Below, one piece after another: positions 1 to 8,890 of a stretch of 64,000 nt of DNA. The translations under genes and the position numbers were made by a program. Where the stretch lies: assembly GCF_019890935.1 (NCBI RefSeq), contig NZ_CP082333.1, positions 2,692,001-2,756,000 of the forward strand, written 5' to 3'. The stretch's first letter is position 1. The number at the start of each line of letters is the position of its first letter. The DNA comes from Exiguobacterium acetylicum (GTDB lineage Bacteria; Bacillota; Bacilli; Exiguobacteriales; Exiguobacteriaceae). The notes below the pieces were generated by a model. That model searched no databases. It saw only the letters and a list, made by a program, of their open reading frames with translations, and was not told where the DNA came from.

Positions 1-91
1 CAGGATGAGGAAAGGGAGAATGACCGACTCGTTCGTCTTGTGAAAAGACAAACTTCGAAGAGAACCCCTGCATTTACGCGGAAGGGCTCCC

Positions 92-1180
92 CTAGCGTTC
101 CATGTCATCGGCAACGATTTGAATATCGATCCCGCGGACATGACGCATGATTTCATTGATGATCGATCCACGCCGGACTTCCTGCCAACGGGTCCGCGCA
201 GATTGACCGAGGACGATTTGGGTGATGCGATGATGCTTAGCAGCTGCCGTGATCGCTTGGGCGATCGAGCGCTCCCCTTGGATTCGGATCAGCACCTCTG
301 CTCCGAACAAGGAACCACTCTCGCGCACCATCGCAAGCACTTCTTTTTGTTTCGCATTCAATTGATTCTCTGCCGTCGGTAAAATCGTCAGCACATAAAG
401 ATCCGCTTTCAGACGACTCGCCATGCGAAAGCCGCGATAGATCAACTTCCGTGCGTTGTCGTTGAGCTGGATGCAGACGAGAATCCGTTCTTGTAGCGAC
501 GCCGGATCCTTTTCAATCAACAAGCGTGATTGATAGACTTGATCGTCGACTTCGTCTGCGACCTGACGCAGTGATAGCTCACGTAAGCTCGCAAGATTCT
601 GAAGCGAAAAGAACGAATTCAAGCTCTGTTCAATCTTTTCCTTCTTATAGATCTTTCCTTGCTCGAGTCGTTCCCGTAACGTTTGTGGCGTGACATCGAC
701 GAGTAGAATCTCATCGGCTTCCCCGAGAAACGGATCCGGGATGCGTTCCCGCACTTCGACACCCGTCACTTCCTTGACTTTAAAGAGTAAGCTTTCGAAA
801 TGCTGGATATTGACGGCAGAGTAGACATTAATTCCTGCTTCAAGCAATGCAGCAACATCTTGATAGCGTTTCTTTCGTACCGATCCCGGCGCATTCGTAT
901 GCGCCAGTTCATCGATCAGTACGATATCGGGGCGACGGGCAATGATCGCGTCCACGTTCACCTCGGGGAATGTCTTGTCCTTATAGACGACTTCAAGTAG
1001 CGGGACTTGTTCGAGTTGCCCGACCATCTCCGCCGTCTCTTTTCGACCGTGTGTCTCAATCAGACCGATGACGACATCCTTGCCTTCAAGCGTCAATGTT
1101 CGTGCATCGGCAAGCATCTTATACGTCTTTCCGACACCAGGAGCTGAGCCGATGTACAGCTTCAGCTTTCCTCGTGTCAT
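92..1180 (-). CDS. kdpD: KdpD-type sensor, short form without histidine kinase
   Basis: This 362-residue protein holds only the N-terminal half of KdpD. It opens with the KdpD domain, including the P-loop GSAPGVGKT near residue 12 and the LIDELAHTNAPG stretch near 90. A universal-stress-protein-like domain follows from about residue 230. The transmembrane, HisKA and HATPase parts of full KdpD (about 890 residues) are absent, and no kdpE lies beside it. In Staphylococcus the USP domain of KdpD binds c-di-AMP, so this short form may act as a ligand-binding modulator of the Kdp pump rather than as a kinase; that is inference. It is the last gene of the kdp operon and its start overlaps the kdpC stop by 4 nt. 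Confidence 0.9.
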   Translation of the reverse strand: MTRGKLKLYIGSAPGVGKTYKMLADARTLTLEGKDVVIGLIETHGRKETAEMVGQLEQVPLLEVVYKDKTFPEVNVDAIIARRPDIVLIDELAHTNAPGSVRKKRYQDVAALLEAGINVYSAVNIQHFESLLFKVKEVTGVEVRERIPDPFLGEADEILLVDVTPQTLRERLEQGKIYKKEKIEQSLNSFFSLQNLASLRELSLRQVADEVDDQVYQSRLLIEKDPASLQERILVCIQLNDNARKLIYRGFRMASRLKADLYVLTILPTAENQLNAKQKEVLAMVRESGSLFGAEVLIRIQGERSIAQAITAAAKHHRITQIVLGQSARTRWQEVRRGSIINEIMRHVRGIDIQIVADDMER

Positions 1181-1698
1181 GATTTACTCCGATCAAGTGC
1201 TAAGTTCAAGCGCAGGACATTAACGTAATCATGGGTTCCTGCTTCCTTCGTGATTAACTTTCGTACTTCTTCACGCGACAGGTCGCGCGCGGTTGCGATA
1301 CGCTTCGCCTGAACCAAAGCATAATCGACTGAGATGTGCGGATCGAAGCCAGAACCGGATGTCACGAGGGCATCGTCCGGAAGCGAAGCGCCGTCCACTT
1401 GGTTCTGTTTCTGTAATTCCGCCATCTTCGTGCCAAGCTCCGGGTTCGATGCTGCTAGGTTATCCCCAGCAGACGCTCCCGCTAATTGATCGACCGCTGA
1501 TGGACGTCCATGAAAATACTGTTTCGACGTGAACGGCTGGGCAATCAATTCCGATCCGATGAATTTTCCGTTTTCTTGTACTAAAGAACCTTCAGCTTTA
1601 TCCGGTACGAGTAGTTGACCGAACAGGGTCAATAAAGCGGGAAAGACGATCCCGCATAACGCCGTGACGAAGATCGTCACACGAATGGCTTGTTTCAT
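1177..1698 (-). CDS. kdpC: K+-transporting ATPase subunit KdpC
   Basis: KdpC is the single-span accessory subunit of the high-affinity KdpFABC potassium pump and stabilises the complex and its ATP binding. The 173-residue protein has one N-terminal membrane segment (residues about 7-30). The family-typical extracellular part follows, with QPFTSKQYFHGRPSA, SGASA-like and SGSGFDPHIS segments and a C-terminal VNVLRLNLALD. It lies 14 nt downstream of kdpB and overlaps kdpD. It is slightly shorter than the roughly 190-residue E. coli protein but complete. Confidence 0.96.
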   Translation of the reverse strand: MKQAIRVTIFVTALCGIVFPALLTLFGQLLVPDKAEGSLVQENGKFIGSELIAQPFTSKQYFHGRPSAVDQLAGASAGDNLAASNPELGTKMAELQKQNQVDGASLPDDALVTSGSGFDPHISVDYALVQAKRIATARDLSREEVRKLITKEAGTHDYVNVLRLNLALDRSKS

Positions 1699-1712
1699 GA
1701 TTCGTTTTCTCC

Positions 1713-3782
1713 TTAGAGGATGCTTGCAAGCAAGACATCGATGATTTTAATCCCAATGAATGGAACGACGACACCGCCAAGACCGTAGATCAGCAAGTTA
1801 CGACCGAGTAATTGATCCGCCGTCATCGGTTTGTAGGTAACCCCCCGCATCGCGAGTGGAATCAACATCGGAATGATGATCGCATTGAAGATCAAGGCAG
1901 ACAAGATCGCACTCGTAGGTGAATCAAGACGCATGATATTGAGCACTTCCATCTGCGGGATCGCCACCATGAACATTGCCGGGATGATCGCGAAATATTT
2001 CGCGACATCGTTTGCGATTGAGAACGTCGTCAACGCTCCTCGTGTCATCAAGAGCTGTTTCCCGATTTCGACGACTTCGATGATCTTCGTCGGGTTCGAA
2101 TCAAGATCGATCATGTTCGCTGCTTCTTTCGCGGCTTGCGTCCCACTGTTCATCGCGAGACCGACATCGGCTTGAGCGAGTGCCGGTGCGTCATTCGTAC
2201 CGTCTCCTGTCATCGCGACGAGGTGCCCGGCTGCTTGTTCCTGCTGGATGACACGAATTTTATCTTCCGGTTTACATTCCGCGACGAAATCATCGACGCC
2301 TGCTTCACGGGCAATCGTTGCTGCCGTCAACGGGTTGTCACCCGTACACATGACCGTCTTGATCCCCATCTCACGCAACCGATCGAATCGTTCGCGCATG
2401 CCCGGTTTCACCGTATCTTTCAAATAGATGACGCCAAGGATCATTGCGTCGATTGCTACGACAAGTGGTGTGCCACCAAGACGAGAGACTGCATCTACTT
2501 TCTCCTGCAAATCATTTGGAATGGCGCCGCCTTGTTCCTTGACCCATTCTTGAATCGCTTGCCCCGCCCCTTTCCGTACACGGCGACCGTCTCTTAAATC
2601 AAGTCCGGACATCCGTGTCTCTGCGCGGAACGGTACGATCTCTGCTCCATCTAACCAGTGTTGTTCCACCGGCATCGCGCGAAGTTCAGCGAGTTCAAGA
2701 ACGGAACGTCCTTCCGGTGTCTCATCAGCGAGTGAGGCGAGGATTGCCCCCTCAAACGCCTGCTCAGCAGTGCGTCCACCGACCGGCGTGATCTCCGATG
2801 CCATCCGGTTACCGAACGTGATCGTTCCTGTTTTGTCCAGGATGATTGTCTGGATATCGCCTGCTGCTTCGACCGCTTTCCCGCTCATCGCGATGACGTT
2901 GAAACGCGTAACACGGTCCATTCCGGCGATTCCGATTGCTGACAGTAAGCCACCGATCGTCGTCGGGATCAAACAGACGAGTAAGGCGATCAAGATTGGA
3001 CCTGACAGATCAAATCCAAGGTAGTTCGTAAAGACCGGTAATGTCATGACGACAAGTAAGAAAATCAATGTCAAGCTCGTCAAGAGCGTTGATAACGCGA
3101 GTTCGTTTGGTGTCTTCTGACGACTTGCGCCTTCGACGAGGGCAATCATCTGATCGAGGAATGACTCACCTGGATTGCTCGTGATTCGAACTTCGATCTC
3201 GTCACTGACGACGAGTGTGCCACCGATGACCGAGGAGAAATCACCGCCCGCTTCCTTGATGACCGGTGCGGATTCACCCGTGATCGCTGATTCATCAATC
3301 GAAGCAAGTCCTTTGATGATTTCACCGTCACCCGGTACATACTCCCCTGCTCGGACGAAGACGATATCGCCCTTACGAAGAGTCGCCGACGAGACGCTTT
3401 GAATCAGTTGTCCGACACGTTTACGTGCCATGACATCTGCTTTTGACGCTTTCAATGAGTCCGCCTGGGCTTTCCCGCGTCCTTCCGCGATTGATTCCGC
3501 GAAGTTTGCGAACAAGACCGTCAAGAAGAGGATGATACTGACCGTTAAGTTAAAGCCACGCATCTCATCAATGAAGATCGTATAGCCGATTGCAAGCAAG
3601 CAGCCGATCCAGACGACGAACATGATCGGTTGTTTGACCATATTTACGGGATTTAATTTTTTAAAGGCATCAATCGTCGCTTGACGCGCGATCGAGCCAC
3701 TGATTGCTGATTTGGATTGGTGTTCCGGCTCCCCGTTCGGTTGGTGTTCCTCGGGCGTCGGATGCATGATTCGTTCCATCAT
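1713..3782 (-). CDS. kdpB: K+-transporting P-type ATPase KdpB
   Basis: This is the ATP-hydrolysing P-type ATPase subunit of KdpFABC, 689 residues, the usual length. Visible motifs are the actuator TGES (168-171), the phosphorylated aspartate in DKTGT (Asp316) and the hinge [17 protein letters not shown], with membrane helices at both ends. AGGAG lies about 10 nt before the first of two consecutive ATGs. The gene is 17 nt downstream of kdpA and is part of the c-di-AMP riboswitch-controlled operon. Confidence 0.98.
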   Translation of the reverse strand: MMERIMHPTPEEHQPNGEPEHQSKSAISGSIARQATIDAFKKLNPVNMVKQPIMFVVWIGCLLAIGYTIFIDEMRGFNLTVSIILFLTVLFANFAESIAEGRGKAQADSLKASKADVMARKRVGQLIQSVSSATLRKGDIVFVRAGEYVPGDGEIIKGLASIDESAITGESAPVIKEAGGDFSSVIGGTLVVSDEIEVRITSNPGESFLDQMIALVEGASRQKTPNELALSTLLTSLTLIFLLVVMTLPVFTNYLGFDLSGPILIALLVCLIPTTIGGLLSAIGIAGMDRVTRFNVIAMSGKAVEAAGDIQTIILDKTGTITFGNRMASEITPVGGRTAEQAFEGAILASLADETPEGRSVLELAELRAMPVEQHWLDGAEIVPFRAETRMSGLDLRDGRRVRKGAGQAIQEWVKEQGGAIPNDLQEKVDAVSRLGGTPLVVAIDAMILGVIYLKDTVKPGMRERFDRLREMGIKTVMCTGDNPLTAATIAREAGVDDFVAECKPEDKIRVIQQEQAAGHLVAMTGDGTNDAPALAQADVGLAMNSGTQAAKEAANMIDLDSNPTKIIEVVEIGKQLLMTRGALTTFSIANDVAKYFAIIPAMFMVAIPQMEVLNIMRLDSPTSAILSALIFNAIIIPMLIPLAMRGVTYKPMTADQLLGRNLLIYGLGGVVVPFIGIKIIDVLLASIL

Positions 3783-3799
3783 ATGCTTTTATCTCCTGT

Positions 3800-5440
3800 T
3801 CACATCGTCAGCCAATCCGCGACCGGTCCAAGTACGAGCACTGGCAAGAATGTCAATGCACCGACGAGTACGACCGTACCGAGGAAGACTGTTCCGAAGA
3901 GTGGTGTGTCTGTCTTAAACGAAAATTCATCTTGCGGAACCGATTGCTTCGCTTTAAGCGAACCTACGATTGCAAGCATCAAGATCAATGGGATGTAGCG
4001 TCCGAAGAACAATGCGAATGACGTCGAGACGTTCCAGTAGACGTTTGCGTCGCCGAGTCCTTCAAAACCGGATCCGTTGTTCGCCGTCGCGGACGTGAAC
4101 TCATACAAGACTTGCGACAATCCGTGATAACCTGGGTTCGAGATGCCGGCGACGCCTGGTGCAGCGTACATCGAGATTGCCGTTCCGACGAGAATCAGGA
4201 ATGGCGGCACGAGTAGCGCAATCGCGATCATCTTCACTTCGAACGTCTCGATTTTCTTCCCGAGGAACGTCGGTGTCCGACCAATCAAGAGACCTGTCAG
4301 GAAGACTGCGACGAAGGCATAAAGTAAGACGTTCAGGAATCCTGCACCTGCTCCACCGTAAACGACGTTGAGCATCATATTGCCGAGTTGGATCAATCCA
4401 GCAAGTGGATGCAGTGAGTCGTGCATCGCGTTGACCGCACCAGTTTCAGCTGCCGTCGTAATCGAACTGTAGAGCGCCGTTCCGATTTGACCAAATCGTA
4501 GTTCCTGACCATGTGCCGTTGGATTCGCAAGTAAGCTCCCTGCCATCCCGACTGTCATCATGATGAAGAGAAGCGTCATGACACCAAGGAATAGTCGTCC
4601 TTGTTTCGCTGAACCGATGATTTTTCCGTAAGCGATCGGAAGTGACATCGGAATCAGCAGCATCAAGAACATCTGGATGAAGTTGACGAACTGGTTCGGG
4701 TTCTCAAATGGATGCGCTCCGTTGGCACCAAAGAAACCACCACCGTTGTTTCCGAGCTGTTTGATGACTTCAAAAGCAGCGATCGGTCCGCGGTAGATCA
4801 ACTGCTTCGCTCCTTCGAGCGTCGTGACGCTGACTGCACCACCAAATGTCTGCGGTACACCGAGTAGGATCATCGCTAAACCGAAGACGAACGAAATCGG
4901 TAAGAGAATTCGGAAGATGAAGCGGAAGAAGTCGGCATAGAAGTTACCGAGTGGTTTGTTCGCAAGACCACGAATGACAGCGATACAGACCGTGAATGCC
5001 ATCGTCGGAGCGACGAATAACATCGTTCCGAGGACGAACGTTTGCGAGAGATACGAGAGTGCCTCACCCGAATAGTGTTGTTGATCGGTATTCGTCATGA
5101 AGCTGATCGTCGTATGAAGCGCCGTCGACCAATCGAGATTCACAGCATCGTTCGGATTTAAAGGTAGACTGCCTTGGAAGCGAAGTAACAAATATCCACC
5201 GATGAAAAATAACAGGTTGACGAGCAAGAGGCTCTTCGAATAGCCGACCCACGATTGATCGTGTTTCTTTTCATCGACACCGAGTAACAACAACAGTCGT
5301 CGTTCGACCTTACCGATTTTATCGACCCGACGCTCTGCGACAGGTGCGAAGTATACTCCGATGTAGCGACCAAGTAAGACCGCTGCACAAAGTGCGATGA
5401 CGAGTAGGATCCAAAATTGGATCATGAATTGAGTCCACAT
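3800..5440 (-). CDS. kdpA: K+-transporting ATPase subunit KdpA
   Basis: This is the channel-like, K+-selective subunit of KdpFABC (546 residues, about ten membrane helices). The four pore-loop selectivity sequences can be read: SFMTNTDQQHYSGE, NNGGGFFGANGAHPFENPN, ETGAVNAMHDS and TSATANNGSGFEGL. It is the first large gene of the operon, 23 nt after kdpF. Length and all four filters are intact, so the pump should be functional. Confidence 0.98.
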   Translation of the reverse strand: MWTQFMIQFWILLVIALCAAVLLGRYIGVYFAPVAERRVDKIGKVERRLLLLLGVDEKKHDQSWVGYSKSLLLVNLLFFIGGYLLLRFQGSLPLNPNDAVNLDWSTALHTTISFMTNTDQQHYSGEALSYLSQTFVLGTMLFVAPTMAFTVCIAVIRGLANKPLGNFYADFFRFIFRILLPISFVFGLAMILLGVPQTFGGAVSVTTLEGAKQLIYRGPIAAFEVIKQLGNNGGGFFGANGAHPFENPNQFVNFIQMFLMLLIPMSLPIAYGKIIGSAKQGRLFLGVMTLLFIMMTVGMAGSLLANPTAHGQELRFGQIGTALYSSITTAAETGAVNAMHDSLHPLAGLIQLGNMMLNVVYGGAGAGFLNVLLYAFVAVFLTGLLIGRTPTFLGKKIETFEVKMIAIALLVPPFLILVGTAISMYAAPGVAGISNPGYHGLSQVLYEFTSATANNGSGFEGLGDANVYWNVSTSFALFFGRYIPLILMLAIVGSLKAKQSVPQDEFSFKTDTPLFGTVFLGTVVLVGALTFLPVLVLGPVADWLTM

Positions 5441-5463
5441 GTTTTTCTTTTCTCCCTATGCGA

Positions 5464-5544
5464 TTAGAATTTTTCTGGATACATCAGACAATAACCGAGA
5501 TACAAGAAGACGAGGCAGCCCGTCGCCAGTAAAAACCATGTCAT
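5464..5544 (-). CDS. kdpF: K+-transporting ATPase subunit KdpF
   Basis: This 26-residue hydrophobic peptide runs from MTWFLLATGCLVF to a short charged tail ending YPEKF. KdpF is a single-helix lipid-like stabiliser of the KdpFABC complex, normally 25-30 residues and encoded immediately before kdpA, as here. Its ATG overlaps the stop of the preceding small ORF in an ATGA arrangement, which implies translational coupling. Confidence 0.85.
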   Translation of the reverse strand: MTWFLLATGCLVFLYLGYCLMYPEKF

Positions 5545-5648
5545 TTGCGGTCACCTGCTCTCCACTGGACGCGTTCGATCAGATGAATCATCCCGAACGT
5601 CGTACCGAAGAAGAAGGCAAGTAGTAAAATACTCCACAGCTCTCCCAT
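5541..5648 (-). CDS. Small membrane peptide at head of kdp operon
   Basis: This is a 35-residue peptide, the first translated frame after the riboswitch terminator. GGAGG lies about 10 nt before its ATG. It starts MGELWSILLLAFFFGTTFG and continues into a charged tail (LIERVQWRAGDRK). One membrane helix with a basic C-terminus is predicted by eye. It is coupled to kdpF by a 4-nt stop/start overlap. I do not recognise it as a named Kdp subunit. It may be an extra small subunit or assembly factor of the pump, which is inference from position. Confidence 0.75.
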   Translation of the reverse strand: MGELWSILLLAFFFGTTFGMIHLIERVQWRAGDRK

Positions 5649-5696
5649 TATGAAATTACCTCCATATTATTCAATATTTTTACAATTAAACACGAC

Positions 5697-5736
5697 AAAA
5701 AGACGATGTGAGGCGAAAAACGGCCCCAGCATCGCC
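5697..5736 (-). terminator. Intrinsic terminator of the kdp riboswitch
   Basis: Read on the minus strand, GGCGATG (5730-5736) pairs with CATCGTC (5702-5708), including one G-U pair, and a T tract follows at once (5697-5701). It sits between the riboswitch aptamer and the first kdp reading frame, as expected for the expression platform of an OFF switch. Confidence 0.8.
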
Positions 5737-5761
5737 TTTATACCTTGGCATACTGAAAAAG

Positions 5762-5928
5762 AGTCGTTCCCTCCTAAAAACGCCTGCGAGGTTAGCTGTC
5801 GGATTCGGGCATACCTAGGAATTCGCCCTACCTTTCCCGTTCGGAAAGGATTCACCCCGTGTCACGTGTCGTGACGATTGGGTCCCCCGCTTCAATCATG
5901 AATTCGGCGTACTTTGAGATCGAAGCAT
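5762..5928 (-). ncRNA. c-di-AMP riboswitch (ydaO-yuaA class)
   Basis: On the minus strand this stretch carries the conserved ydaO/yuaA blocks in order: GGGGGACCC, GGGGTGAATCC, a variable AGGTAGGGCGAA hairpin part, then CCGAATCCGACAGCTAACCT, CGCAGGCG and a purine-rich GGAGGG. This class binds cyclic di-AMP and typically shuts off K+ importers when the second messenger is abundant. Its position between a sigma-A promoter and an intrinsic terminator upstream of kdp fits that role. Identification is by recalled consensus, not a covariance-model search. Confidence 0.93.
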
Positions 5929-5957
5929 TAACATGTTAGTGTTCGTTGATGAGATGG

Positions 5958-5986
5958 ATATTACTCCGATTTTTTAGAGTTGTAAA
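5958..5986 (-). promoter_or_regulatory. Sigma-A promoter of the kdp operon
   Basis: On the minus strand a TTTACA -35 (5981-5986), a 17-nt spacer and a TAATAT -10 (5958-5963) lie just upstream of the riboswitch. This predicts a transcript start near 5951, about 20 nt before the aptamer. Confidence 0.75.
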
Positions 5987-6070
5987 TAGAAAAGTTGAAA
6001 AAAAAATAGTCTGATTTTTTAATGACTTACTTTCGAAAAATAGTGTTTTTCAACCCTATGCTATAGAAGA

Positions 6071-6145
6071 AAAAAAACCGCAGAAATCGATTCCTTCATC
6101 TAAAATGGAGGAACTCCATTTTAGCGAGAATCGTTCCGCAGTTTC
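6071..6145 (-). terminator. Long hairpin terminator
   Basis: A perfect 11-bp stem (CTAAAATGGAG, loop GAA, CTCCATTTTAG, 6100-6124) sits inside an imperfect outer stem. On the minus strand a run of T follows, so it terminates the small membrane gene upstream on that strand. It separates that gene from the kdp promoter region. Confidence 0.8.
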
Positions 6146-6160
6146 ATGAACGAACAATGA

Positions 6161-6355
6161 TTATGATTGCTGATTCATTTTGGCATGGACCGTCAAAGGA
6201 GCTAGCATCGTCACCCATAGGGCAACCACTCCAGAAACAAGAATCACAATATCGCGTTCGAACCCAAGCGTCAGTAACGTGATACAACTACCGACCAGGA
6301 CGAGACAAAGCGTCGCGATCATGACGAACCGCGATTGTTTCAACATTTTTCTCAT
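6161..6355 (-). CDS. Small two-helix membrane protein
   Basis: This 64-residue hydrophobic protein has two likely membrane helices (about residues 11-31 and 37-57) and a short polar tail HAKMNQQS. The chosen ATG (MRKMLKQ) has AAAGGAGAG about 6 nt upstream; a longer in-frame start at 6391 has no such site. It is monocistronic with a strong terminator. I do not recognise a family. Confidence 0.6.
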   Translation of the reverse strand: MRKMLKQSRFVMIATLCLVLVGSCITLLTLGFERDIVILVSGVVALWVTMLAPLTVHAKMNQQS

Positions 6356-6525
6356 GTGGCATCTCTCCTTTCCTTCCATATTCCTTTTCATCGTAACAAA
6401 GATTCATCGAAAAATCGTCGCTGACACCCGATTGTGATGTTTCTGTCATCTCGCAAGTAACGATAGAAGACGACGAGAAAACGGATTTGTTACACTGGAG
6501 AAGTACTTAAAAAGGGGGAATCGAT

Positions 6526-7005
6526 ATGTTACAAGATCATTCATTTCAACGCGTCGACGGAACGTCGGCATCCTTAAGTGACTACCCAGCTCAAGCATGG
6601 CTGATCGTCAATACAGCCAGCAAATGTGGCTTAACGCCACAGTTCGAAGGACTCGAGCAATTGCATCAAGACTATCGTTCGCAAGGATTAACCGTACTTG
6701 GTTTCCCATGTAATCAGTTCGCGAATCAAGATCCGGGAACGGACGAGGAGATTCAGTCGTTCTGCCAAGTCAACTACGGCGTGACATTCCCCGTCTTCTC
6801 AAAAATCGATGTCAACGGTGAGCAAGCCCATCCGTTATTTGAGGAACTGAAAGCACAAGCACCAACGACGGACGGTACAACAGACGTCGAGTGGAATTTC
6901 ACGAAATTCCTCGTGACCCGTGATGGAGAAGTAACGCGGTTCTCACCAAAAACGAATCCAACTGATTTGACGGCAGCAATTGAACGATTGCTCGTTCAAG
7001 TCTAA
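6526..7005 (+). CDS. Glutathione peroxidase family thiol peroxidase
   Basis: This 159-residue GPx-family enzyme reduces hydroperoxides; in Bacillales these are Cys enzymes, usually thioredoxin-dependent (BsaA type). The peroxidatic cysteine is in NTASKCGLTPQF (near residue 34). The catalytic Gln is in FPCNQFANQDPG, where the nearby Cys is the usual resolving residue, and the Trp/Asn pair is in VEWNFTKFLV. AAAGGGGG precedes the ATG by about 7 nt. It stands alone between two terminators and is likely cytoplasmic. Confidence 0.96.
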   Translation: MLQDHSFQRVDGTSASLSDYPAQAWLIVNTASKCGLTPQFEGLEQLHQDYRSQGLTVLGFPCNQFANQDPGTDEEIQSFCQVNYGVTFPVFSKIDVNGEQAHPLFEELKAQAPTTDGTTDVEWNFTKFLVTRDGEVTRFSPKTNPTDLTAAIERLLVQV

Positions 7006-7055
7006 AAAAATAAGCTTCCTTCCTTCTCTCTTGAAGGAACGGAAGCTTATTTTTA
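7006..7055. terminator. Bidirectional terminator
   Basis: AATAAGCTTCC and GGAAGCTTATT form a long stem with A and T tracts on the two sides. It separates the convergent peroxidase and hypothetical genes. Confidence 0.9.
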
Positions 7056-7622
7056 TGTTGTTCCCGGCTCAAGATGACGGCTGATCATCTCTTCCGCCAA
7101 TCGTTTGACGTCATCGATGTCACGCATTTCCGTGAACGGATGCCCCCAGACGACCAGCTCTTCGATTTCTTCAATCGGTTGCGTCGTATAGCGTGTACCA
7201 TCGGCAACGAACTCTTGCGCAATCGTAGATTCAAAAGCTGCATATTTCAGGAGCCACGGCTTTTCACTTAAGATTTTTTGCGCATGTTTTGCTTGCTTGA
7301 ACGCAACATCACCGACGAGGACGACCGGATCGAATCGTTCATGGAGCGGATGCGTATATTGAACAGAGATCAGCAATCCATGTTGGTTCGTTTTTTCTTG
7401 TTGCCTGACATACGTCCGTGTTAAAAAATGCGGCACGAGTGACTCCGCACTCTCCTTCGTCTGATGGATGCTCAGACCATGTTCCGTTTGGACGACTTCC
7501 GGGAGAACCGGTTCGTATCCACGGTTTGCTAATTGTTGATCGAGCTCTTTGAATAATAGCAGGGTATGTTCGACCAGTGCTCGGACTTGGCGAAACGATA
7601 ATTGAATCGATTGATTGATCAT
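7053..7622 (-). CDS. Hypothetical cytoplasmic protein
   Basis: This 189-residue protein has no signal peptide or membrane segment and no motif I recognise. It starts with an amphipathic helix-rich region (MINQSIQLSFRQVRALVEH). Its middle part has a beta-rich look (HGLLISVQYTHPLHERFDPVVLVGDVAF), followed by an acidic region. AAGGTAGG precedes the ATG. It appears monocistronic, with the shared terminator behind it. Function unknown. Confidence 0.75.
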   Translation of the reverse strand: MINQSIQLSFRQVRALVEHTLLLFKELDQQLANRGYEPVLPEVVQTEHGLSIHQTKESAESLVPHFLTRTYVRQQEKTNQHGLLISVQYTHPLHERFDPVVLVGDVAFKQAKHAQKILSEKPWLLKYAAFESTIAQEFVADGTRYTTQPIEEIEELVVWGHPFTEMRDIDDVKRLAEEMISRHLEPGTT

Positions 7623-7685
7623 ACGATGACCTACCTTCTCTAAAAGTATGGCAATATACAGTTATTTACCCAAACTTTTCCGACT

Positions 7686-8759
7686 TCATCCCTGTTTCAG
7701 TGAAAGTTCCTCGAGCCACTTACGTGCTTGTTCGCTCATACGAGCCATCGTCTGTTCTCGCTCGAGCGTGATTGCTTGTCCGGCATGGATCGAGCGACAA
7801 TCGAGTGCATGCGGCATGTTTTCTTCGACGATTCCAGCAAGGATCAGACAAGAAACATCAGCGGCTTTTGCCATCCGCGTGACTTCACCTGGTAACTTAC
7901 CGATTTGACTTTGACGGTCGACGCGTCCTTCTCCTGTCCAAACATAATCGGCTTGTTTCATCCGCTCTGCTACGCGAAGATGTTGCAAGATCGTCTTGGC
8001 TCCCGGAACGATCGTGCCGCCCAGCGCATAGATCGCTCCCCCGAGTCCACCGGCTGCTCCAGTTCCTTTAACATTTTCTAGTCCAAGTAACCGCCCGATC
8101 CGTTCAAGTTGCTGATCGAGCTTTACGATGTCTTCTCGAAGCAGTCCTTTTTGCGGACCGAACAGATACGCTGGACCATCTGGACCATGATAAAGAGCTG
8201 TCACATCGACGAGCGCTTCCAGTTGAACAGGATACGCTGGGCATTGAATAGTATGCGTCTCAAGTAACGGATTCGTTTGAAACGAAATCAAATCACCAGA
8301 CGCATCTTCAAGTCGACAACCGACTTCTGCGAGTAAACCGAGTCCGCCGTCCGTCGTACCAGTCCCGCCTAAGGACAGTCGGATCTGCGTGATTCCCTGA
8401 TCGCGTAACTGAGCAATCAAACGACCGACACCACGCGTATTCATTCGAACGGGATCATCCTCGTTTCGCCGCATCGGCAGTCCACAAATACGCGCGACTT
8501 CGATGACGGCGTCTGTACCCTTGACAGCGTACTCTACTTCACACGGACGACCTGCCAAATCCATCGTCATCGCCGTCTTCACGTCATATCCGAGTGCGAG
8601 ATAGACATCGAGCGTTCCCTCCCCGCCGTCCGCAACAGGCGAAGAATCGATGATCGCTGTCGGATCATACGCTCGGATCCCGGAGGCGACAGCTTCTGCC
8701 GCCTCTTTCGAAGAAATACTCCCTTTGAATGCATCCATCAAAATCAGGTGACGTCCCAT
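7686..8759 (-). CDS. glxK: Glycerate kinase (GlxK/GarK family)
   Basis: This 357-residue glycerate kinase phosphorylates glycerate with ATP to 2- or 3-phosphoglycerate, feeding glycolysis from glyoxylate or serine breakdown. The family signatures are present: DAFKGSISSKEAAEAVASGI at the N-terminus, GGTGTTDGGLGLL near residue 115-130, and GAAGGLGGAIYALGG near 225. AGGGGG lies upstream of the ATG. It is monocistronic and divergent from the zinc-ribbon gene. The exact product isomer cannot be told from sequence. Confidence 0.93.
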   Translation of the reverse strand: MGRHLILMDAFKGSISSKEAAEAVASGIRAYDPTAIIDSSPVADGGEGTLDVYLALGYDVKTAMTMDLAGRPCEVEYAVKGTDAVIEVARICGLPMRRNEDDPVRMNTRGVGRLIAQLRDQGITQIRLSLGGTGTTDGGLGLLAEVGCRLEDASGDLISFQTNPLLETHTIQCPAYPVQLEALVDVTALYHGPDGPAYLFGPQKGLLREDIVKLDQQLERIGRLLGLENVKGTGAAGGLGGAIYALGGTIVPGAKTILQHLRVAERMKQADYVWTGEGRVDRQSQIGKLPGEVTRMAKAADVSCLILAGIVEENMPHALDCRSIHAGQAITLEREQTMARMSEQARKWLEELSLKQG

Positions 8760-8890
8760 CTGTACATTCCCCCTAAAAAACTCATATCAAGTTTTGATTG
8801 CGTTTCCAATTAATGTTACGATGATACTAATTTCAAATTACCATTACCTTATCTGACATTTCATTTTACATACACAGGAGGTCTTATTTC

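Noticed and set aside
1-91. Terminator after kdpD
   Set aside because: Hairpins such as GTTTGTCTT with AAGACGAAC exist, but no T tract follows on the minus strand, so I do not list one.
5650-5874. Frames on both strands over the kdp leader
   Set aside because: They cover the conserved riboswitch blocks and terminator, and have no start signals.
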